Shown: positions 10,683 through 22,903, counted from the stretch's first letter. The stretch: 64,000 nucleotides of DNA from Dama dama (GCF_033118175.1 NC_083691.1:58680001-58744000), one strand, 5' to 3'. Program-made: numbers and translations. Notes: generated by a model from the sequence alone, not told the origin.

Positions 10683-11936
10683 AGTCACTCTTCAAAACCA
10701 GGCTGATGCTTTTAGGGCATCTCATGGCTTCTGTCTCCCAAGTGCTTGCAGACACCACTGGGGCAGGAGGGGAGGGGTGACAGCTCAGTCCCTCACAGAG
10801 CCTCATACAGCTGTGGTAGGTGGACGCTGGGACCAGATGCTTCAGGTCTCGAGGAGAGAGGACAGCCCTGACTGATGCCTTTTGTGGACATTTCCCCTTA
10901 GCCTGTGTTGGCTCAGCTGCAGCATGGTTTTGGGACCAGCATCAGCATCACATAGGAGCTATATGCAAGTGTGGAATTTTGTGTGGAGACAAAGGCGTTT
11001 TCTGTGGATGGAACCCATGGCCGGGAGCACCACTGGGACTGCCCTCTGACTGTGGGTCCACTGGGAGCCAGGCAGGTGCAGGTTGGTTTGGTAATGTCCA
11101 CCCCAATCACATGTGTGTTTCTGGCCAGCATGAGCTGTTCCAGGTGGTCACCTGTGTGAGCACAACTGCAAACCTGTCCATTCATGACTCACTCGGTCAT
11201 TCAAGTGAATCATGCGACTTCTCCCCGCTCATTTGCACCGGAAACTCTGAACATCTACGCTGTGAGTACTACCTCCTGACCTGCCGGCCTTTGGGTTAAT
11301 GTCCCAGCATTGCCTCACTGCGTCATCCTGGTTTCTCCCTCACCTCCCAGATCCCATATCTTACCAGTTTTACCTCTGAGGAGTTCTTCCATCTGAGCCT
11401 GAGGTACTTACTCCTCTCTCACTGGCGCTGGCAGACCCCTCTGTTATTACCACCCTCGCCCGGTCACTGCGCCCTGGCACCCAAACCCAGCCGTGGTCCC
11501 AGTGTTGGCTCTCCATTGCCCTCAAGTCAGTGTCACCAGTGCTCAGCATGGGCCTGCACCATGGGCTCCTCCCTGCTCCCCCAGCCTCTGCGTACACCTC
11601 CCACCCCTGTACACACTGAGTGAAAACCTGCTAGTTGTGATAACAGAATACCAGCATTTATCGTCAGCTTATTTTTAAAGACTTGTGTACTTTGGGGCTG
11701 ATTCGTTGCTGCCCTTGTAATAACAGCCTCGTGACACACAGCAGCTTTGTACCCCAAAACTATGCTGGACCCTTAAGGAGGGAGGAGAAGCTGGTGCCAA
11801 AAATGCTGTCTTTTTTAACATAGGGTATTTCCTGCAAACACCCCTTGAAGAAATCAATTGTTAAGAGCAGTGCTGTCCCCTTCAAATATACACATGTGAG
11901 TCACAGATGGGATTTCAAATGTCTGATAGCCACATT
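10683..11936. other. Unique intron-like sequence
   Basis: The longest frame (10820-11299, + strand, 159 codons) begins with GTG, resembles no known protein and is overlapped by a minus-strand frame. It is not called. No repeat recognised. Confidence 0.4.
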
Positions 11937-12148
11937 GGACTCCCCAGGTGGCTCAGTGGGAAAGAATCCGCCTGCCAGTACAGGAGACAGGGGTTGGATC
12001 CCTGGGTTGGGCAGATCCCCTGAAGAAGGAAATGGCAATTCCACTCCAGTATTCTTGCCTAGAGAATCCCATGGACAGAGGAGCCTGGGACAGTCCACGG
12101 GATCACAAAGAGTGGGACATGAATAAGTGCATAAGCAACAACAGCAGT
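11937..12148 (+). mobile_element. Bov-tA SINE
   Basis: Starts with the tRNA-derived head 'ggactccccaggtggctcag', continues through 'ccactccagtattcttgcc' and ends near 'caacaacagcag'. The flanks 'tagccacatt' and 'taaccacgtt' look like a decayed TSD. Full length. Confidence 0.9.
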
Positions 12149-12773
12149 AACCACGTTAAAGATTTAAGAAACAAGCAAAATTAATTTTCACAATGTCTTC
12201 TTTTACCCAGTAGAGCCACAGTACTTTTATTGCCAGTGTTCAACGTAAAACCCTCTTAACGAGATGATGCACATTCTTCTGTTCATGTGCAGCCTGTGAA
12301 AGCCTGTATGCTTTCTTCATCCGTGGCATGCCTCTTCCCTCCCCACATTGGGGTGTTCATTGGCCCCTTGAGGCCGGTGACTCTATGTGGGAGAGCACAG
12401 GTCTGTATACTTTCATGATTCAAGCTTCATTTAGTCTGTGTTTTCCTAAGTTGGGATAGCTAAGAAGACGTGGTGAGAGCAACCTGGAATCATAATCATG
12501 GTAATTATTATTCTTTAGCGGAAAGGTATAATCTCTGTCGTGCTAAGATAGACTGTAATATTCCATGTACTCATGCAAGTTTAGAATACTAGAACCTGAT
12601 TTGCTTACCTATAATCAGAATGCTTGTATATTTTACAAACGTTTTAAAATGTATTTTGACTTCTAGAGGTTAAATTACTGATGTGAAATAACTGTTTTGG
12701 GGTGATAGTTTTCAATGTACTTCTGATATATGTTAAGTACTTAATTTCTAAGTACAGAATCTAAAGTCATAGT
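12149..12773. other. AT-rich unique sequence
   Basis: No gene or repeat recognised between the Bov-tA and the CHR SINE. Confidence 0.4.
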
Positions 12774-13099
12774 TTTTTAAAATATTTATTTGTGTGTTTA
12801 TTTTTTGGCTGTCCTGGGTCTTTGTTGGTTCTCCAGCTTTCTCTGTCTTTGGTGCAAGGGTTTCTCATTGCGGCAGCTTCTCCAGTTGCAAAGCACGGGC
12901 TCTCGGGCTCTCGGACTTAGTAGCTGCAGCGCACGGGCTCAGTAATTGCAGCTCCCGGGCTCTAGAGCACAGGCTCAGTAGTTGTGGCTCATGGGCTTAG
13001 TTGTTCCGAGGCATGTGGGATCTTCCTGGACCAGAGATCGAACCCATGTCTCCTGCATTGGCAGGTGGACTCGTCACCACTGAGCCACCAGGGACATCC
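12774..13099 (-). mobile_element. CHR-1 type SINE, full length
   Basis: Antisense copy of about 325 bases: T/A-rich tail, 'ctcattgcggcagcttctcc', a duplicated 'gggctctcgg' block, 'gcacaggctcagtagttgtg', 'gaggcatgtgggatcttcc' and the tRNA head 'tgagccaccagggacat'. Confidence 0.87.
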
Positions 13100-13140
13100 T
13101 AAAATAATAGTACTTTAGGGATCATTGGCTTCTTCCCTAA

Positions 13141-13158
13141 CACACACACATCACACAC
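13141..13158. repeat. Interrupted (CA)n
   Basis: Two short CA blocks are separated by a T. It is short, with low polymorphism potential. Confidence 0.8.
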
Positions 13159-13194
13159 GTTGTAGTGATGGTAGTAATCATGTTACACACAATA

Positions 13195-13370
13195 TTAGCT
13201 GATTCAGTGCTCACAGAAGTTGAGTGTGGTTGCTTGCTGTGTTTCTCTTCAGAGATGAGAGTAGAGAGACCTAGCAGGTTAGGCTACATAAGGTCCCAGA
13301 GCTGGTCAGCAGATCTGGAATTCAAACACACCCTGTCTGACTGCTGAGGCTCCGCTTCTATCCCCTAAGC
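13195..13370 (-). mobile_element. MIR SINE relic
   Basis: The antisense MIR core is recognisable as 'aggtcccagagctggtcagc' near 13290, followed by 'tggaattcaaacaca' and 'ctgtctgactgctgaggc', the complement of the tRNA-like head. Highly diverged, as expected for this ancient family. Confidence 0.65.
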
Positions 13371-14467
13371 CAGGCCACCATCTCTTCATTAGAAGAAAAG
13401 ACATAAACAGAGCTGTAAACTTTTATGATGGTGTAGGATTGGAGAAACATAATGGAGAATCACAGCAGTGGGTGGAGCTTGGGTGTCACTCATTCTGGAC
13501 CTCTTATCAGCCGTGGACCCTGGAAGGACATACGAGCAACCTCGGCTACTCCAGTGGTCCTGGGGGTGTGCTCTGGAGGTGGTGCAGTGGTGAGCTTCCC
13601 CAGCCTTGCTGCTCCTCCCCCAGCCTGCCTCCTGAGCACCACAGGCCAGGGAGCCCCAGATGGACTCAGCTCAGAGCTGGGTCTCAGCAGTTCTGCCTCG
13701 CCCCCCCACCCCCCAGCCCAGAAAGCTTCCAACTCAGATGGCTGGACCCACCCCCCAGAGTGTCTTCAGGGGTGCCTGAGAATTTGCTTTTCTCATGAGT
13801 TCTCAGGTGCTCTGGAGTTTTGGAAGACTGCTGTTCCAAGGTCTTGGTAGGAACCTTGACGTTGACTGCCATCCTAGGCGAGGCTTGTAGTACCAGACCA
13901 TCCTAAACTTCCCCTTCTGTTTTTGGAAGACCCTTGTGGCCCTGTGTGGTGGGCAGCCTGCCCTCGGGGCAGATGGAACTGAGGTATAACTGAGAGTCTG
14001 GTTCTGTGTGTGTTCGCAGGTCAGAAATGCCGTGGTCTCCAATGGGCTGTAAGGCAGGCAGGCGCTCTTAATTCACAGGCTTAGATTTGCAGTCCAGCTG
14101 CTGCTCCTGTGGCATGTTCCAGGAGGAGTAGCAGCAAAGATTTATTTACTTAAACAAGCTTAATAATTCTCCCAGCTGCGGTGGGGGCGGCCAGCTGGGG
14201 AGGAACCTTCCAAGAGGGAGAGATGGGCGTGAGATGCTTAGTAAGGCACCAGTGGCCGACTCCTCGGACAAGCCCTTCAGCATCTGCATCCATCTTCCTT
14301 AAAGGATGTGCCTTAGTTTTGTAAGCCTGTGAGTTTTGGCTGAGCATTTAAGGATGCCTGCAAGTCAACAGGTATTTTAATGATGTTACTTGTGAGTCTG
14401 GCTGAAGAAGGAAAGAACAGTTCTCCATCCCTCTTTCCAGCTGGGTTTGTTTTTGTTGTTGTTAGAC
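13371..14467. other. Unique sequence with overlapping GC-rich frames
   Basis: Frames of 119 and 132 codons (13439-13850, +) and 80 codons (minus) overlap in a GC-rich patch with a C-run near 13701. They show no domain, and none is bounded by splice-like sites I would trust. No repeat recognised. Confidence 0.4.
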
Positions 14468-14610
14468 TTTTTTTTTTTTTTTTTTTTAAGAATTAATACA
14501 AGAGTTTAATAAGGTCACTGGATACAGACCTAAGTTATACAAATCAATAGCCTATCAGTTATGTAACTAATAATAAAATATGATAGATGAAAAGTATTCA
14601 TTTTCATTAG
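14468..14610 (+). mobile_element. L1 ORF2 scrap preceded by poly(T)
   Basis: A run of 20 T is followed by 'aatacaagagtttaataagg' and 'tcactggatacag', which resembles the L1 ORF2 segment encoding 'NEFSKVAGYK'-like text in sense orientation. The poly(T) belongs to a different event. Short and diverged. Confidence 0.45.
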
Positions 14611-15732
14611 AAACATGTGTCTAATAAAATATATATTATGCTTCATTAGAATACCAGCTGTATTCATTTTGAGGACAGTCCCTTTAAAAACTCATGTCCC
14701 TGTTTTCAAATCTGTGTGTGTTGAGGGCGGGGACACGCCTGATTGGTGATGAAGAGCTCTCTTGTTGCTCTGAGTGATGGGAATCAGCTTGGAGACATGG
14801 GTGTTAAAAACCACAAGCTGCTTGAGTATTTTTAAGAGACCAAAAAATACCAAGGGATTCAGGGAGTTACTTTAGAAACAGTTTCTGGGTATTGGATCTA
14901 GGTGAATAGTGAGTTTTCATCAAACTGCTTTTTTTTAAGGAACATATTTAGGAACAGAATCTAGCAAGACAGATATAAGAAGACTTTTCCTTTCTTTTGA
15001 TTCTTCTCTGTGTATTTTATGTTTGTGTGTGACTTCCCCACCTGACTTCAGTCATCTGCCTTCCTTACCCGCACTCAGATGGTTTTTCTTTAGGAGTACA
15101 GTTACTGCCTTCCATGGACCAGCCTGTCTTGTACGTACAAGCTCTCTTCCCTTTATTAAGCCATCTCTGCTGCTTCATTTCCCTTCTTAGAGTCTCCTTC
15201 ATAGGTCTGTTTCATGTGGTTCAGGAGATAAGACTCAGAAGTGACTATAGAGAAATTATCCTCTTTAAAAAAGAAGTAGGGGAAGGACAGCAGACCCTCT
15301 GCGGTTGTCATTGTCATGCTGAGGGGGACCGTCGTGGAACTGAGGCTCTGTTGAGGATCCCAGGTGAGGGCTCTGGTGTTTAATTGTTGCTGCTTGAACT
15401 TGTCTGTGCCTTGCACCCCCAAGCTCAGGGCTGAGTGGGGGGAGGGGAGGGAAGGGTGCCCCCTTTCTGGAGGAAGGAGATCCTCTTTTTCTTCACATCT
15501 CAGATCAGAGAGGGTTGTTATCATCAAGAGCAGAAAATGTTTTCAACATAGTGCATCTTTCCATAGTGCAACATAGTGCAGATTCCCATCTGTGTTTGGA
15601 TTTTCCTAGCTGTTAGGTTTGGATTGAGAAATAAGTGATTCACTTTTGCAAATACAGAATAAAAATTACCTTCTCAAATGTTGATATTAAAAAAAGAAAC
15701 TTGAGACCTGACCCACTACTCTTGTATATAAA
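14611..15732. other. Unique intron-like sequence
   Basis: The longest frame is 123 codons on the minus strand (15156-15527), overlapped by + frames. It shows no domain or signal. A G-rich patch lies at about 15437-15452. No repeat recognised. Confidence 0.4.
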
Positions 15733-15930
15733 TTAGTGGTTCTCAGCTGGGGGTGGTTCTGCCCTTCTGGACGATTGGCAGTGTCTGGGAACAGTTTCCA
15801 GTTGTCCAGACTTGCGAGTGGTCCTGGTGTCCAGTGGGTCAAAGCCAGGGATACTGGCCCATCTTGGCAGTGCACCTTACAGCCCCGACTTCAAAGGGTT
15901 AACTGCCCAAAGATGTCAGTATTTCAGCAG
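15733..15930 (+). mobile_element. MER5A-like hAT DNA transposon relic
   Basis: The copy begins with the terminal inverted repeat text 'tagtggttctcagctggggg', continues with 'ttggcagtgtctgggaac', 'gtgtccagtgggtcaaagcc' and 'agggatactg', and ends near 'tcagtatttcagcagcc'. This matches the order of the short non-autonomous hAT-Charlie family MER5A. About 190 bases, near full length. Confidence 0.8.
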
Positions 15931-16075
15931 CCTTCTTTTAAGTGACTACTGCCGTACTTGGCTTAAACCTTTTAGTTAATGGCCCATGTATTCTTTCATA
16001 CAGTTGCCCTCTTGGAGATCATCCCCATCCCGCCATCCCTGGAATTTTTATAAACATGAAAAATAATGCCTCTTT

Positions 16076-16267
16076 AGAAAGCTGAAGGCAAAAGGAGAAG
16101 GGGCGGCAGAAGAAGAGATGGATAGATAGCATCATTGACTCAACAGACATGAATTTGAGCAAATGCTGGGAGATAATGAAGGACAGGGAAGCCTGGCGTG
16201 CTCTTTATGGGGTCACAAAGAGTCAGACACGACTTAGCAATTGAACAACAACAACAACAGAAAGCTG
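16076..16267 (+). mobile_element. Severely 5'-truncated BovB with perfect TSD
   Basis: Only the last 174 or so bases of BovB are present ('ggagaaggggcggcagaaga' to 'ttgaacaacaacaacaac'). A perfect 9-base duplication, 'agaaagctg', lies at 16076-16084 and 16259-16267. This shows the 3' tail inserted on its own by target-primed reverse transcription, not as a piece of a larger copy. Confidence 0.9.
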
Positions 16268-17578
16268 TAAAGTATTTATGCATTTCTACAGTTAAATATA
16301 AAAAGGAGAAACTTTAATTGACATATCATGGTTTATCTGTTGGTGGAAAAGTAGGGCGTGCATTGTTTTTTAAATGTTCTACTTCCATTTGGACCATAGA
16401 AATATGAAATGCTGATTTTGTAGGACACATTAGGAAATCTAGCTGGACTGTGGTGACAACTCATTCTCCTTAGAATATCCACTAACAGGAAAGTAATGGG
16501 GTCCCTTATCGATTGCTTGTAGTAAGTAATTGATTTTCAGAGTTTGGTTTGGTGAAATATATCTATTTACTTAGGCTTAGCATCCTTAAAATTGGTGATG
16601 GTCTACAGAAAAAAATTCTTTTGTTATTACTAAAGTTTATTAGGTTCTAGGTTCAGCTTACTCTTCTTCGAGCGAATCACATCTGTTAGCTTTTGAGTGC
16701 TTTATTTCCTTTTTTGTAAGATCTAAAATAAACTCTTCAGGGGAGAGAGAACGAAAATATCACAAATTAGACGTTATCCAGGGAAAAGGAAGGGGAAAAT
16801 GATAATTTGGCTGTTAGTTTCTGAGTCTCAGGGTCTGGCTCAGGGCAGAGCTACTTGTTAGCTGCCTGGTCTGGACTGTGATATTCTGTGTACATTTTCT
16901 TTTTTTTCCCTTATGAGCAGGTCCTGACTTGAGAAAGTCAGAGAAGCCTAGATATCCAGAGGGCGGCCAGTTAGAAGTTTTCTTGGCTTAATCTTGATCT
17001 GTTTTCTGTAAATCATTTCCTGTTGCCTTGCTCTTCCTTTTTGCTTGGTCGCCTCTTATCTGCTGTCTTCCTGTTCTGTTACCAGGATAAACACAGAATC
17101 AGCACTCAGGGCGTTTTTGAACTTTTCTTGGTGGAGGTGGTTAAAAGTACAATCAGTCTTTTCTGTCCTTAGCCTCCCATCCTTGCGGGCACCGAGAAAG
17201 ACCTCTGAGAGAGTCGTAGTAACTCTTTGGAAAGACCTCTTAGACAGTCATAGTAATGAGTCTTTGGACAAGCTTGGAAGTTTTGCAGTGGTGTGCTGGC
17301 TGGCTGGGTAACACTGTGTGTATCTAATTGTGTGTCATTGTATCATTCAGTTCTGACACCGGTGGAGGGAACAAGTGTTGTTACTTGGCCACTGTGGAGA
17401 GGGGAAGGTGAGGGGCACCGGCCACAGGGACTGGCCGCAGGAGTCCTGCTGTCAGGTGATGCCCCAGCTCTAGAACTACAGATGCAGGACTTCTTTAGGG
17501 CTTTGCATTTACAGTATTGAAATCCCCTCCTTCCTCACAATAAACCATTTGCCCGAATGCAGTAACTTCTTGACTTTT
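16268..17578. other. Unique intron-like sequence
   Basis: No interspersed repeat recognised over 1.3 kb. A polypyrimidine tract followed by 'gagcag/gtcctgac' at about 16920 looks like a splice acceptor. No open frame longer than 22 codons follows in the best frame and no paired donor is convincing, so no exon is called. Confidence 0.4.
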
Positions 17579-17815
17579 AATTACAACAGTGTGTGCCATG
17601 CCAAGTCGCTTTAGTGGTATCCGACTCTATGGACTGTAGTCCACCAGGCTTCTCTGTCCTTGGAATTCTCCAGACAAGAATACTGGAGTGGGTTGCCATG
17701 CCTGCCTCCAGGGGATTTTCCCAACCCAGGGATCAAACCTGTGTCTCCTAGGTGTCCTGCTTTGGCAGTCGGGTTCTTTACCACTAGCGCTACCTGGGAA
17801 GCCCAATTATAACAG
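17579..17815 (-). mobile_element. Bov-tA SINE with near-perfect TSD
   Basis: Antisense copy (17590-17804) from 'gtgccatgccaagtcgct' to the antisense head 'ctacctgggaagccc'. The 11-base duplication reads 'aattacaacag' on the left and 'aattataacag' on the right, one mismatch. Confidence 0.92.
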
Positions 17816-17935
17816 GGGCTGGATTAAAACAGCCTCATCCTGAACTTCATAAATAGCTGGTCTAAATGTGAACTTGAAAGGTCTGGCTTCCTATGAGCAG
17901 TAGAGGTATGCATGCTCTTTTCCACCTGCTAGTAG

Positions 17936-18130
17936 TTTTTTTTTTTTTTGGCTGCATCGAGTCTCAGTTGTGGGACTCAGGATCTTTGGTTGTGGTGCAC
18001 AGACCCTAGCTGTGGTGCTGCATGGGCTTAGGTACCCCTCGGCCTGTGGGATCTTAGTTCCTCCACCAGGGATTGAACCCCTGTCCCCTAGAATACTCGA
18101 ATACTTAACCACTGGACCATCAGGGAAGCT
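17936..18130 (-). mobile_element. CHR-type SINE
   Basis: Antisense: poly(T), 'ttggctgcatcgagtctcag', 'gcatgggcttaggtacccc', 'tgtgggatcttagttcctcc' and head 'ccatcagggaagct'. The phrase 'ctgctagt' occurs on both sides (about 17926 and 18151) but not flush with the right end. Confidence 0.8.
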
Positions 18131-18718
18131 GCCCCGCCTCCCCTTACACACACTGCTAGTTTGTCCAAGGTGCACAGCTCATTTCTAACTCCTCTGCACC
18201 TCTCTTTTGTGTTCTGGGAAGCAGAGGCTTAGTTCTGTTGTCTTTTTTGTGTGTGTGTGTGCCTCTGCCTACCCTGTTTAGGAATTGCAACTGTGCAGTT
18301 CCTTTTCCAAGAAAGGTCTTCAGAGCAGCCAGCCTGTGTGGTAAATTGAAGATGCTGTTCCCTTTTTGTGAATCTGGCTGGAGGACCGCGTGTGTTGAGG
18401 ACAAAGCTGCCTTCTCCCTCCTGATCTTACTCACAGATCAGATTACCCCCTAGTTAGCTGTCACTAAGTTGTTGAGTGGCGGCGGAGAGGAGCTGTGGCA
18501 GGAGCTACAGAAACACACAGGGGGACCAGACAGACCTGCCCTCAGGGAGCTTGTCAGCCAGCCCGGGTAACTTTACACGTTCATGATTGACACTCATTTC
18601 AGTTAACACGTATCCAAGATGAGTGTCGGTGCCTCTATGTGGGGTTCTGTGGGAGGTGCAAGGAAGACCCATGCAAAGTCCCCAGGCCAGTTAGAATTCA
18701 TTTCAGATACCCCAGGGA
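18131..18718. other. Unique sequence
   Basis: It contains a (GT)n-like run at 18249-18261. Positions 18490-18560 weakly recall an old mammal-wide repeat, but this is too diverged to name. No gene seen. Confidence 0.35.
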
Positions 18719-18850
18719 GGGACTTCCCTGGTGGTCCAGTGATTAAGTGGAATCCATGCTTCCACTACAAGGACTGCAGGTTCAATCAACGGTGGGGGAA
18801 CTAAGACCTCACATGTCTCAAAGTGCAGCAGAAAAATTAAAAAAAAATTT
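18719..18850 (+). mobile_element. CHR-type SINE, short
   Basis: Head 'gggacttccctggtggtcca', then 'aatccatgcttccactac' and 'gggggaactaagacctcac', followed by an A-rich tail from about 18826. About 130 bases, consistent with a short CHR-2 type copy. Confidence 0.75.
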
Positions 18851-20188
18851 TTTTTAATAAAAAATCAAATATTTCAGGGGGAGTGAGACAGCCCTGAGAC
18901 CATAGGGTGTCTGCTGAGCAGGGATTGTTTCACTTGCTGGTGGTAAAGCTCTGTGGTTGCTGTAGCTGGTCAGCACCTGTCCTCCACTGACCACCCCCCT
19001 CCATCCACCCTTCCCAGGATAGTGCTGCCATCCAGAGTCTGCTTGAGGCCATACTATCCGTTTACTTAGGATAAACAGATAGTTTTGGAGTCAACTAGTT
19101 CATAATTTGCAGATTATATAAACTCTGCTTACATGTGATTTATTTGCTGAAGACATTTATCTAAAAAAATAGCAAAACTACTTATTGCTGCTTTTAGTGG
19201 AATGCTGGGGTCAGGAAGCCCACTGATACTTCTAATTCCCTTTTTTAAGTTGATAATGTTGTAAATGCAGTATGCCATTACATTTTAACCTAGGAAAGAT
19301 TTACTTAGTCAAATAACTCCTTTGCCTAGATATGTAATGAATACTGTAAGTCAGCCCGGATCAGGCATTTTGCAGGTTTGTTTTTTATCCTGATAGTTTG
19401 TTCAAAGTATTTCTTTAGTTTGTTTCTTTTGAAATGTGAACTGTGTTTTACCTCCTTATAGATGTTGGTTTTTTAAAATCTTTTTCAAATGCATTGTTTC
19501 TATTTGTTGACCTCTGCTGCATCTAGTACCAGATTGGTGTGCCCTGTTGACAGTAAGGTGGTGGACCAGTCTCTGTGTGTCTGTTTAGCATCCGGAAATA
19601 ATTGAATCCTTAGCATTCAAAATAATTCAAGTCATAATTAGTGATTTGTCCTTTTGTTTCACACTGAACCCGTTTACAGTTCCTTTCACTTTTCATGACA
19701 TGGATTAGTGTAAAATAGTTTTTGTGATATACTGTAATTAATTTGTGATACACTGTAATGGTTAGTGTTTAAATAAACATAATTTGAGAATAAAGATAAT
19801 TTAATTTACAAGACACATTTTATGTTGCAATTTTAAAAATTGATTGGAATATATTGATTCCTGGCTCTCAGAGCCCTTAACAGGAGAGAATTTAATGTAT
19901 GCCAAATAAGTTTTTTTGAGTCTTGTTCAAGGGAGCAAGATCTTTTGTTTATCAGTTCATGTATTTATTATTTTACACTTTGTAGTCCATTTATTGTTTA
20001 GGTATTCTCTGAAGAACAAGAGTTGTACAAAAATTCAACCATATAATTATTCTATTGTGTTAAGCTAATCAGTGTTTATCTCCTTCTGTTGAGTACAGTT
20101 TTTATTAACTTTTCCAAAGTACACTTTGTAATTGTTAAAAGGTATTCATGTTATGCTTTGTGTGTATGGATTTATATATAGTACGTGT
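18851..20188. other. AT-rich unique sequence
   Basis: About 1.3 kb, strongly AT-rich after 19050. No repeat, frame or RNA gene recognised. Confidence 0.4.
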
Positions 20189-20316
20189 AGTTGTTGTTTA
20201 GTTGCTCAGTCGTGTCTGACTCTTTACAACCCCATGGACTGTAGCCCACCGGGCTCCTCTGTCCAGGGGATTTTCCAGGCAAGAATACTGAAGTGGGTTG
20301 CCATCTCCTTCTCCAA
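20189..20316 (-). mobile_element. Bov-A2 SINE monomer
   Basis: Antisense copy from 'agttgttgtttagttgctca' to 'ccatctccttctcc'. It lacks the tRNA head, which is the hallmark of the Bov-A unit. Flanks 'agtacgt' and 'agtacat' may be a decayed duplication. Confidence 0.88.
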
Positions 20317-20339
20317 TAATATGTACAGTACATATATAT

Positions 20340-20900
20340 TTAAAAATAACCCTTTAATTTTAGAAAAGACTTAGATTTATAGAAAAATGCCAAAGAGAGT
20401 ACAGAGTTTCCACAACCACCATCCCGTCCCCACTGTAAATAGCATCTTCCATTACTCTGGTACATAGGTTACAACTCATGAACTGAGATTGGTACTTTGT
20501 TGTTAACTGAAGTCCATACTTTTTTGGATTTTCTTAATTTTTCCTTGATGTCCTCTCATGCCCCAGAATCCCATCCTGGAAACCAAGCTGCTTTTACTTG
20601 TGGTGTCCTGAGGCTCCCTTGGCCTTGACAGTTTCTAGATTTAACTTGTTCTGATGGCCTTTTCAGTGCTGAGGAGGACCAGTTAGGTGTTTTATGGAAT
20701 GCTCCTCAGTTGGGGTCTGTCCAGTGTTTTTCTCATGATTGGACTGGGCTATGGGCTGTTGCATCCTGTCAGGGTGCATGGTATCATCGAGGCTTATCCC
20801 CACTGACCCTGAACCCCAGGCTGAGGTTGTGTCTGCCAGGCTGTCTACTGTGGGTCCTCTGAGGGGTGACTGGGTACTCCCCTGTCTATATTGAAGTCTT
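20340..20900 (-). mobile_element. Ancient L1M 3' UTR
   Basis: Antisense old L1 3' UTR text: 'ttagatttatagaaaaatgcc', 'gtttccacaacc', 'gaactgagattggtacttt', 'tttttccttgatgtcc', 'ccttgacagtttctagat', 'gatcctgtcagggtgcatgg'-like and 'gtgtctgccaggctgtctac'. Highly diverged. Boundaries and subfamily are uncertain. Confidence 0.6.
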
Positions 20901-21027
20901 GGGAAGGAAGCCGGATGCCCTCGGAGGTCCGGCGGAGGGAAGTGGGGTCACATCCATGAACCCTGCCCTGGACATGTCAGTCAGGACCAGAGGAGGGAGG
21001 TCCTTTGGGGCCAGGTTCATCTGAAAT

Positions 21028-21235
21028 GTTTTTTTTCCCCATGTTATTGTAATCGATATTTTCTTTCCTATTATTAGAGGAAAATTGCTTTACAATGTTG
21101 TAGTGGTTTCTGCCGTATGACAATATGAACCAGCCATAATTAAACATATATCCCCTCCCTCTTGAGCACCCTCCCTTCCCCCATCCCACCCCTCTAGGTC
21201 GCCACAGAGCCCCAGGCTGGGCTCCCTGCACATGT
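21028..21235 (-). mobile_element. L1 3' end, antisense
   Basis: 'attgctttacaatgttgtag', 'gtttctgccgtatgacaat' and 'gaaccagccataattaaac', followed by C-rich text and 'ccccaggctgggctccctg'. This is the complement of an ungulate L1 3' UTR. Confidence 0.85.
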
Positions 21236-22702
21236 GTAAGAGCAAGTGAGAGCATGTGTGACAGAATGTCTGTGGACTTTGTCCAATTTGGACAAATAAA
21301 AACCAGCAGATCTTCCTGGTTTCCGCACACGCTCGATCCTTGGTGCTCTGAGACAGACTCTTGGGTCCTTTGGGTCGATCCTGTGCTCGGGCGGACCCCT
21401 GGTGGGATGGGGGCCTGAGATCATTCTTCCGAGGGAGGAAGTGCTCTGTGGTGATGGAGCTCCCGCTGAGCTCTCAGCCCAGGGAAGGTGTGCTCCCTCT
21501 GTGGACTCAGCCTCTCGGGTGGCCCCTACCACCTGCCCAGTTGCTCTGCCCAGTGTTCGTGCCAGTAGGTATGGACCTGGGAGCTGGCTTGGGGAGGGCT
21601 GATCAGGGGAATAACCTTTCTCTTGGGTACAGAAAAGGTCAGGGTTGAAGGCAGCAGCCCATTTCACTTTCCTGTTTGCCCCTCCCCTGCCCCCTAGTGA
21701 TGGTATGATTCTGGGGAAGGGTGGTGGAAGGCCCCTTGTGGGGAGTCTACTTAATCGTTCTGCCCTCCCTAGAGCTACTCTGATTAGAGAGAATCACTTA
21801 TATTTGTTTACATAAATATAACCTGTATTGGTGCATTTTGTTCATTAAAATTGACTGCAAATAAGCATCTACAGTGACCTTTTTGGGTGTTATTTTCTTT
21901 AAGCCCATGCCTCTGTGTTAAAGTATAATTTACAATTTCCATTTTGACTTGCGGGTTTCTGAAAATTTTTTAAACCCTTTTTCTGAGTTTTTGCTTTGAC
22001 CGACGTTGTTTCTGTGAGTGTCGGCAGTCTGTGCGCAGAAGAATCATGTCCGTGAGCACTCCCACTTTGTTGGAAACATTTAAGGAACTGGCTGGTCTTG
22101 GTTTTCTTCCTGGCAAGTCTGCTGGAAGCATCCTTCCTGGGTAAGAGCAGGGGTGCACAGGGTGATCTCTTCCGCTTGGTGGAAGAAGCCTTGCCAGATT
22201 CCGGAAGCAGGCAGCAGGTGGGTGGCAGAGCGTTAGCCCCAGGGGGCTGGTCCAGCTGCCCCCGCACCTCCTGTTACCGCAGCACAGGGGCCTCTGCTCT
22301 GATGGGTCCTGCTGCAGCCCCACCTGAGTCTGAAATCTAGGAATTTGTTGAATCTGACAGCCCCAGTTCACCACATCCTGTGACATTCTGAGTGGTTCTC
22401 CAAAGTCGTTCTTAACCCAGGGGCCCTGCCCAGAGAGGGTGAACTTCAGGAAGCCTATGACCTTGGGGTGAAAAACTCACATTTCTCTCTTCATTGGGTA
22501 TTAGCTGAAATTGTGTTTCCTTCCATTGGGATTGTACACGGTACAACCTCAGTTCACGGCCTTCTGAGAAAAAACTGGGGCTTTTCTATCATCTTGTGGG
22601 GGGGTGCAGACAGGTTGGGATTCAGGCTGCTCTCATCATCCTTTATTACACCGGCCAGACCCTCTGGTCAGTGTATTAATAAAGGAGCACATGTTACTAT
22701 AA
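21236..22702. other. Unique sequence
   Basis: About 1.47 kb without recognised repeats. Overlapping frames of 80-157 codons on both strands (21194-22386) show no domain. A GC-moderate patch lies at 21360-21620. Nothing else seen. Confidence 0.4.
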
Positions 22703-22903
22703 GGGCTTCCCCAGTGACTCAGTGGTAAAGAATCTGCCTGCAATGCAGGAAATGCAGGTTCCGTCCTGGATTGGGAAAATATCCTGGAGAAGGGAATGAC
22801 AATCCACTCCAGTATTCTTGCCTGGAGAATCCCATGAGCAGAGGAGCCTCGTGGGCCCGTCCCTGGGGTTGCAAAGAGCCAGACGCGACTAAGCCCGCAC
22901 GCA
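22703..22903 (+). mobile_element. Bov-tA SINE
   Basis: Full-length sense copy from 'gggcttccccagtgactcag' to 'cagacgcgactaagcccgc'. Any TSD is decayed. Confidence 0.92.

Noticed and set aside
10820..11299. 159-codon + frame
   Set aside because: It starts at GTG, has no recognisable domain, is overlapped by a minus frame and has no credible splice context.
16892..17007. Small exon suggested by a polypyrimidine-AG at about 16920
   Set aside because: No convincing donor follows and the best frame is only about 22 codons.
22703..22760. tRNA-like sequence at SINE heads
   Set aside because: These are the tRNA-derived promoters of Bov-tA and CHR SINEs, not tRNA genes. No independent tRNA gene was seen.
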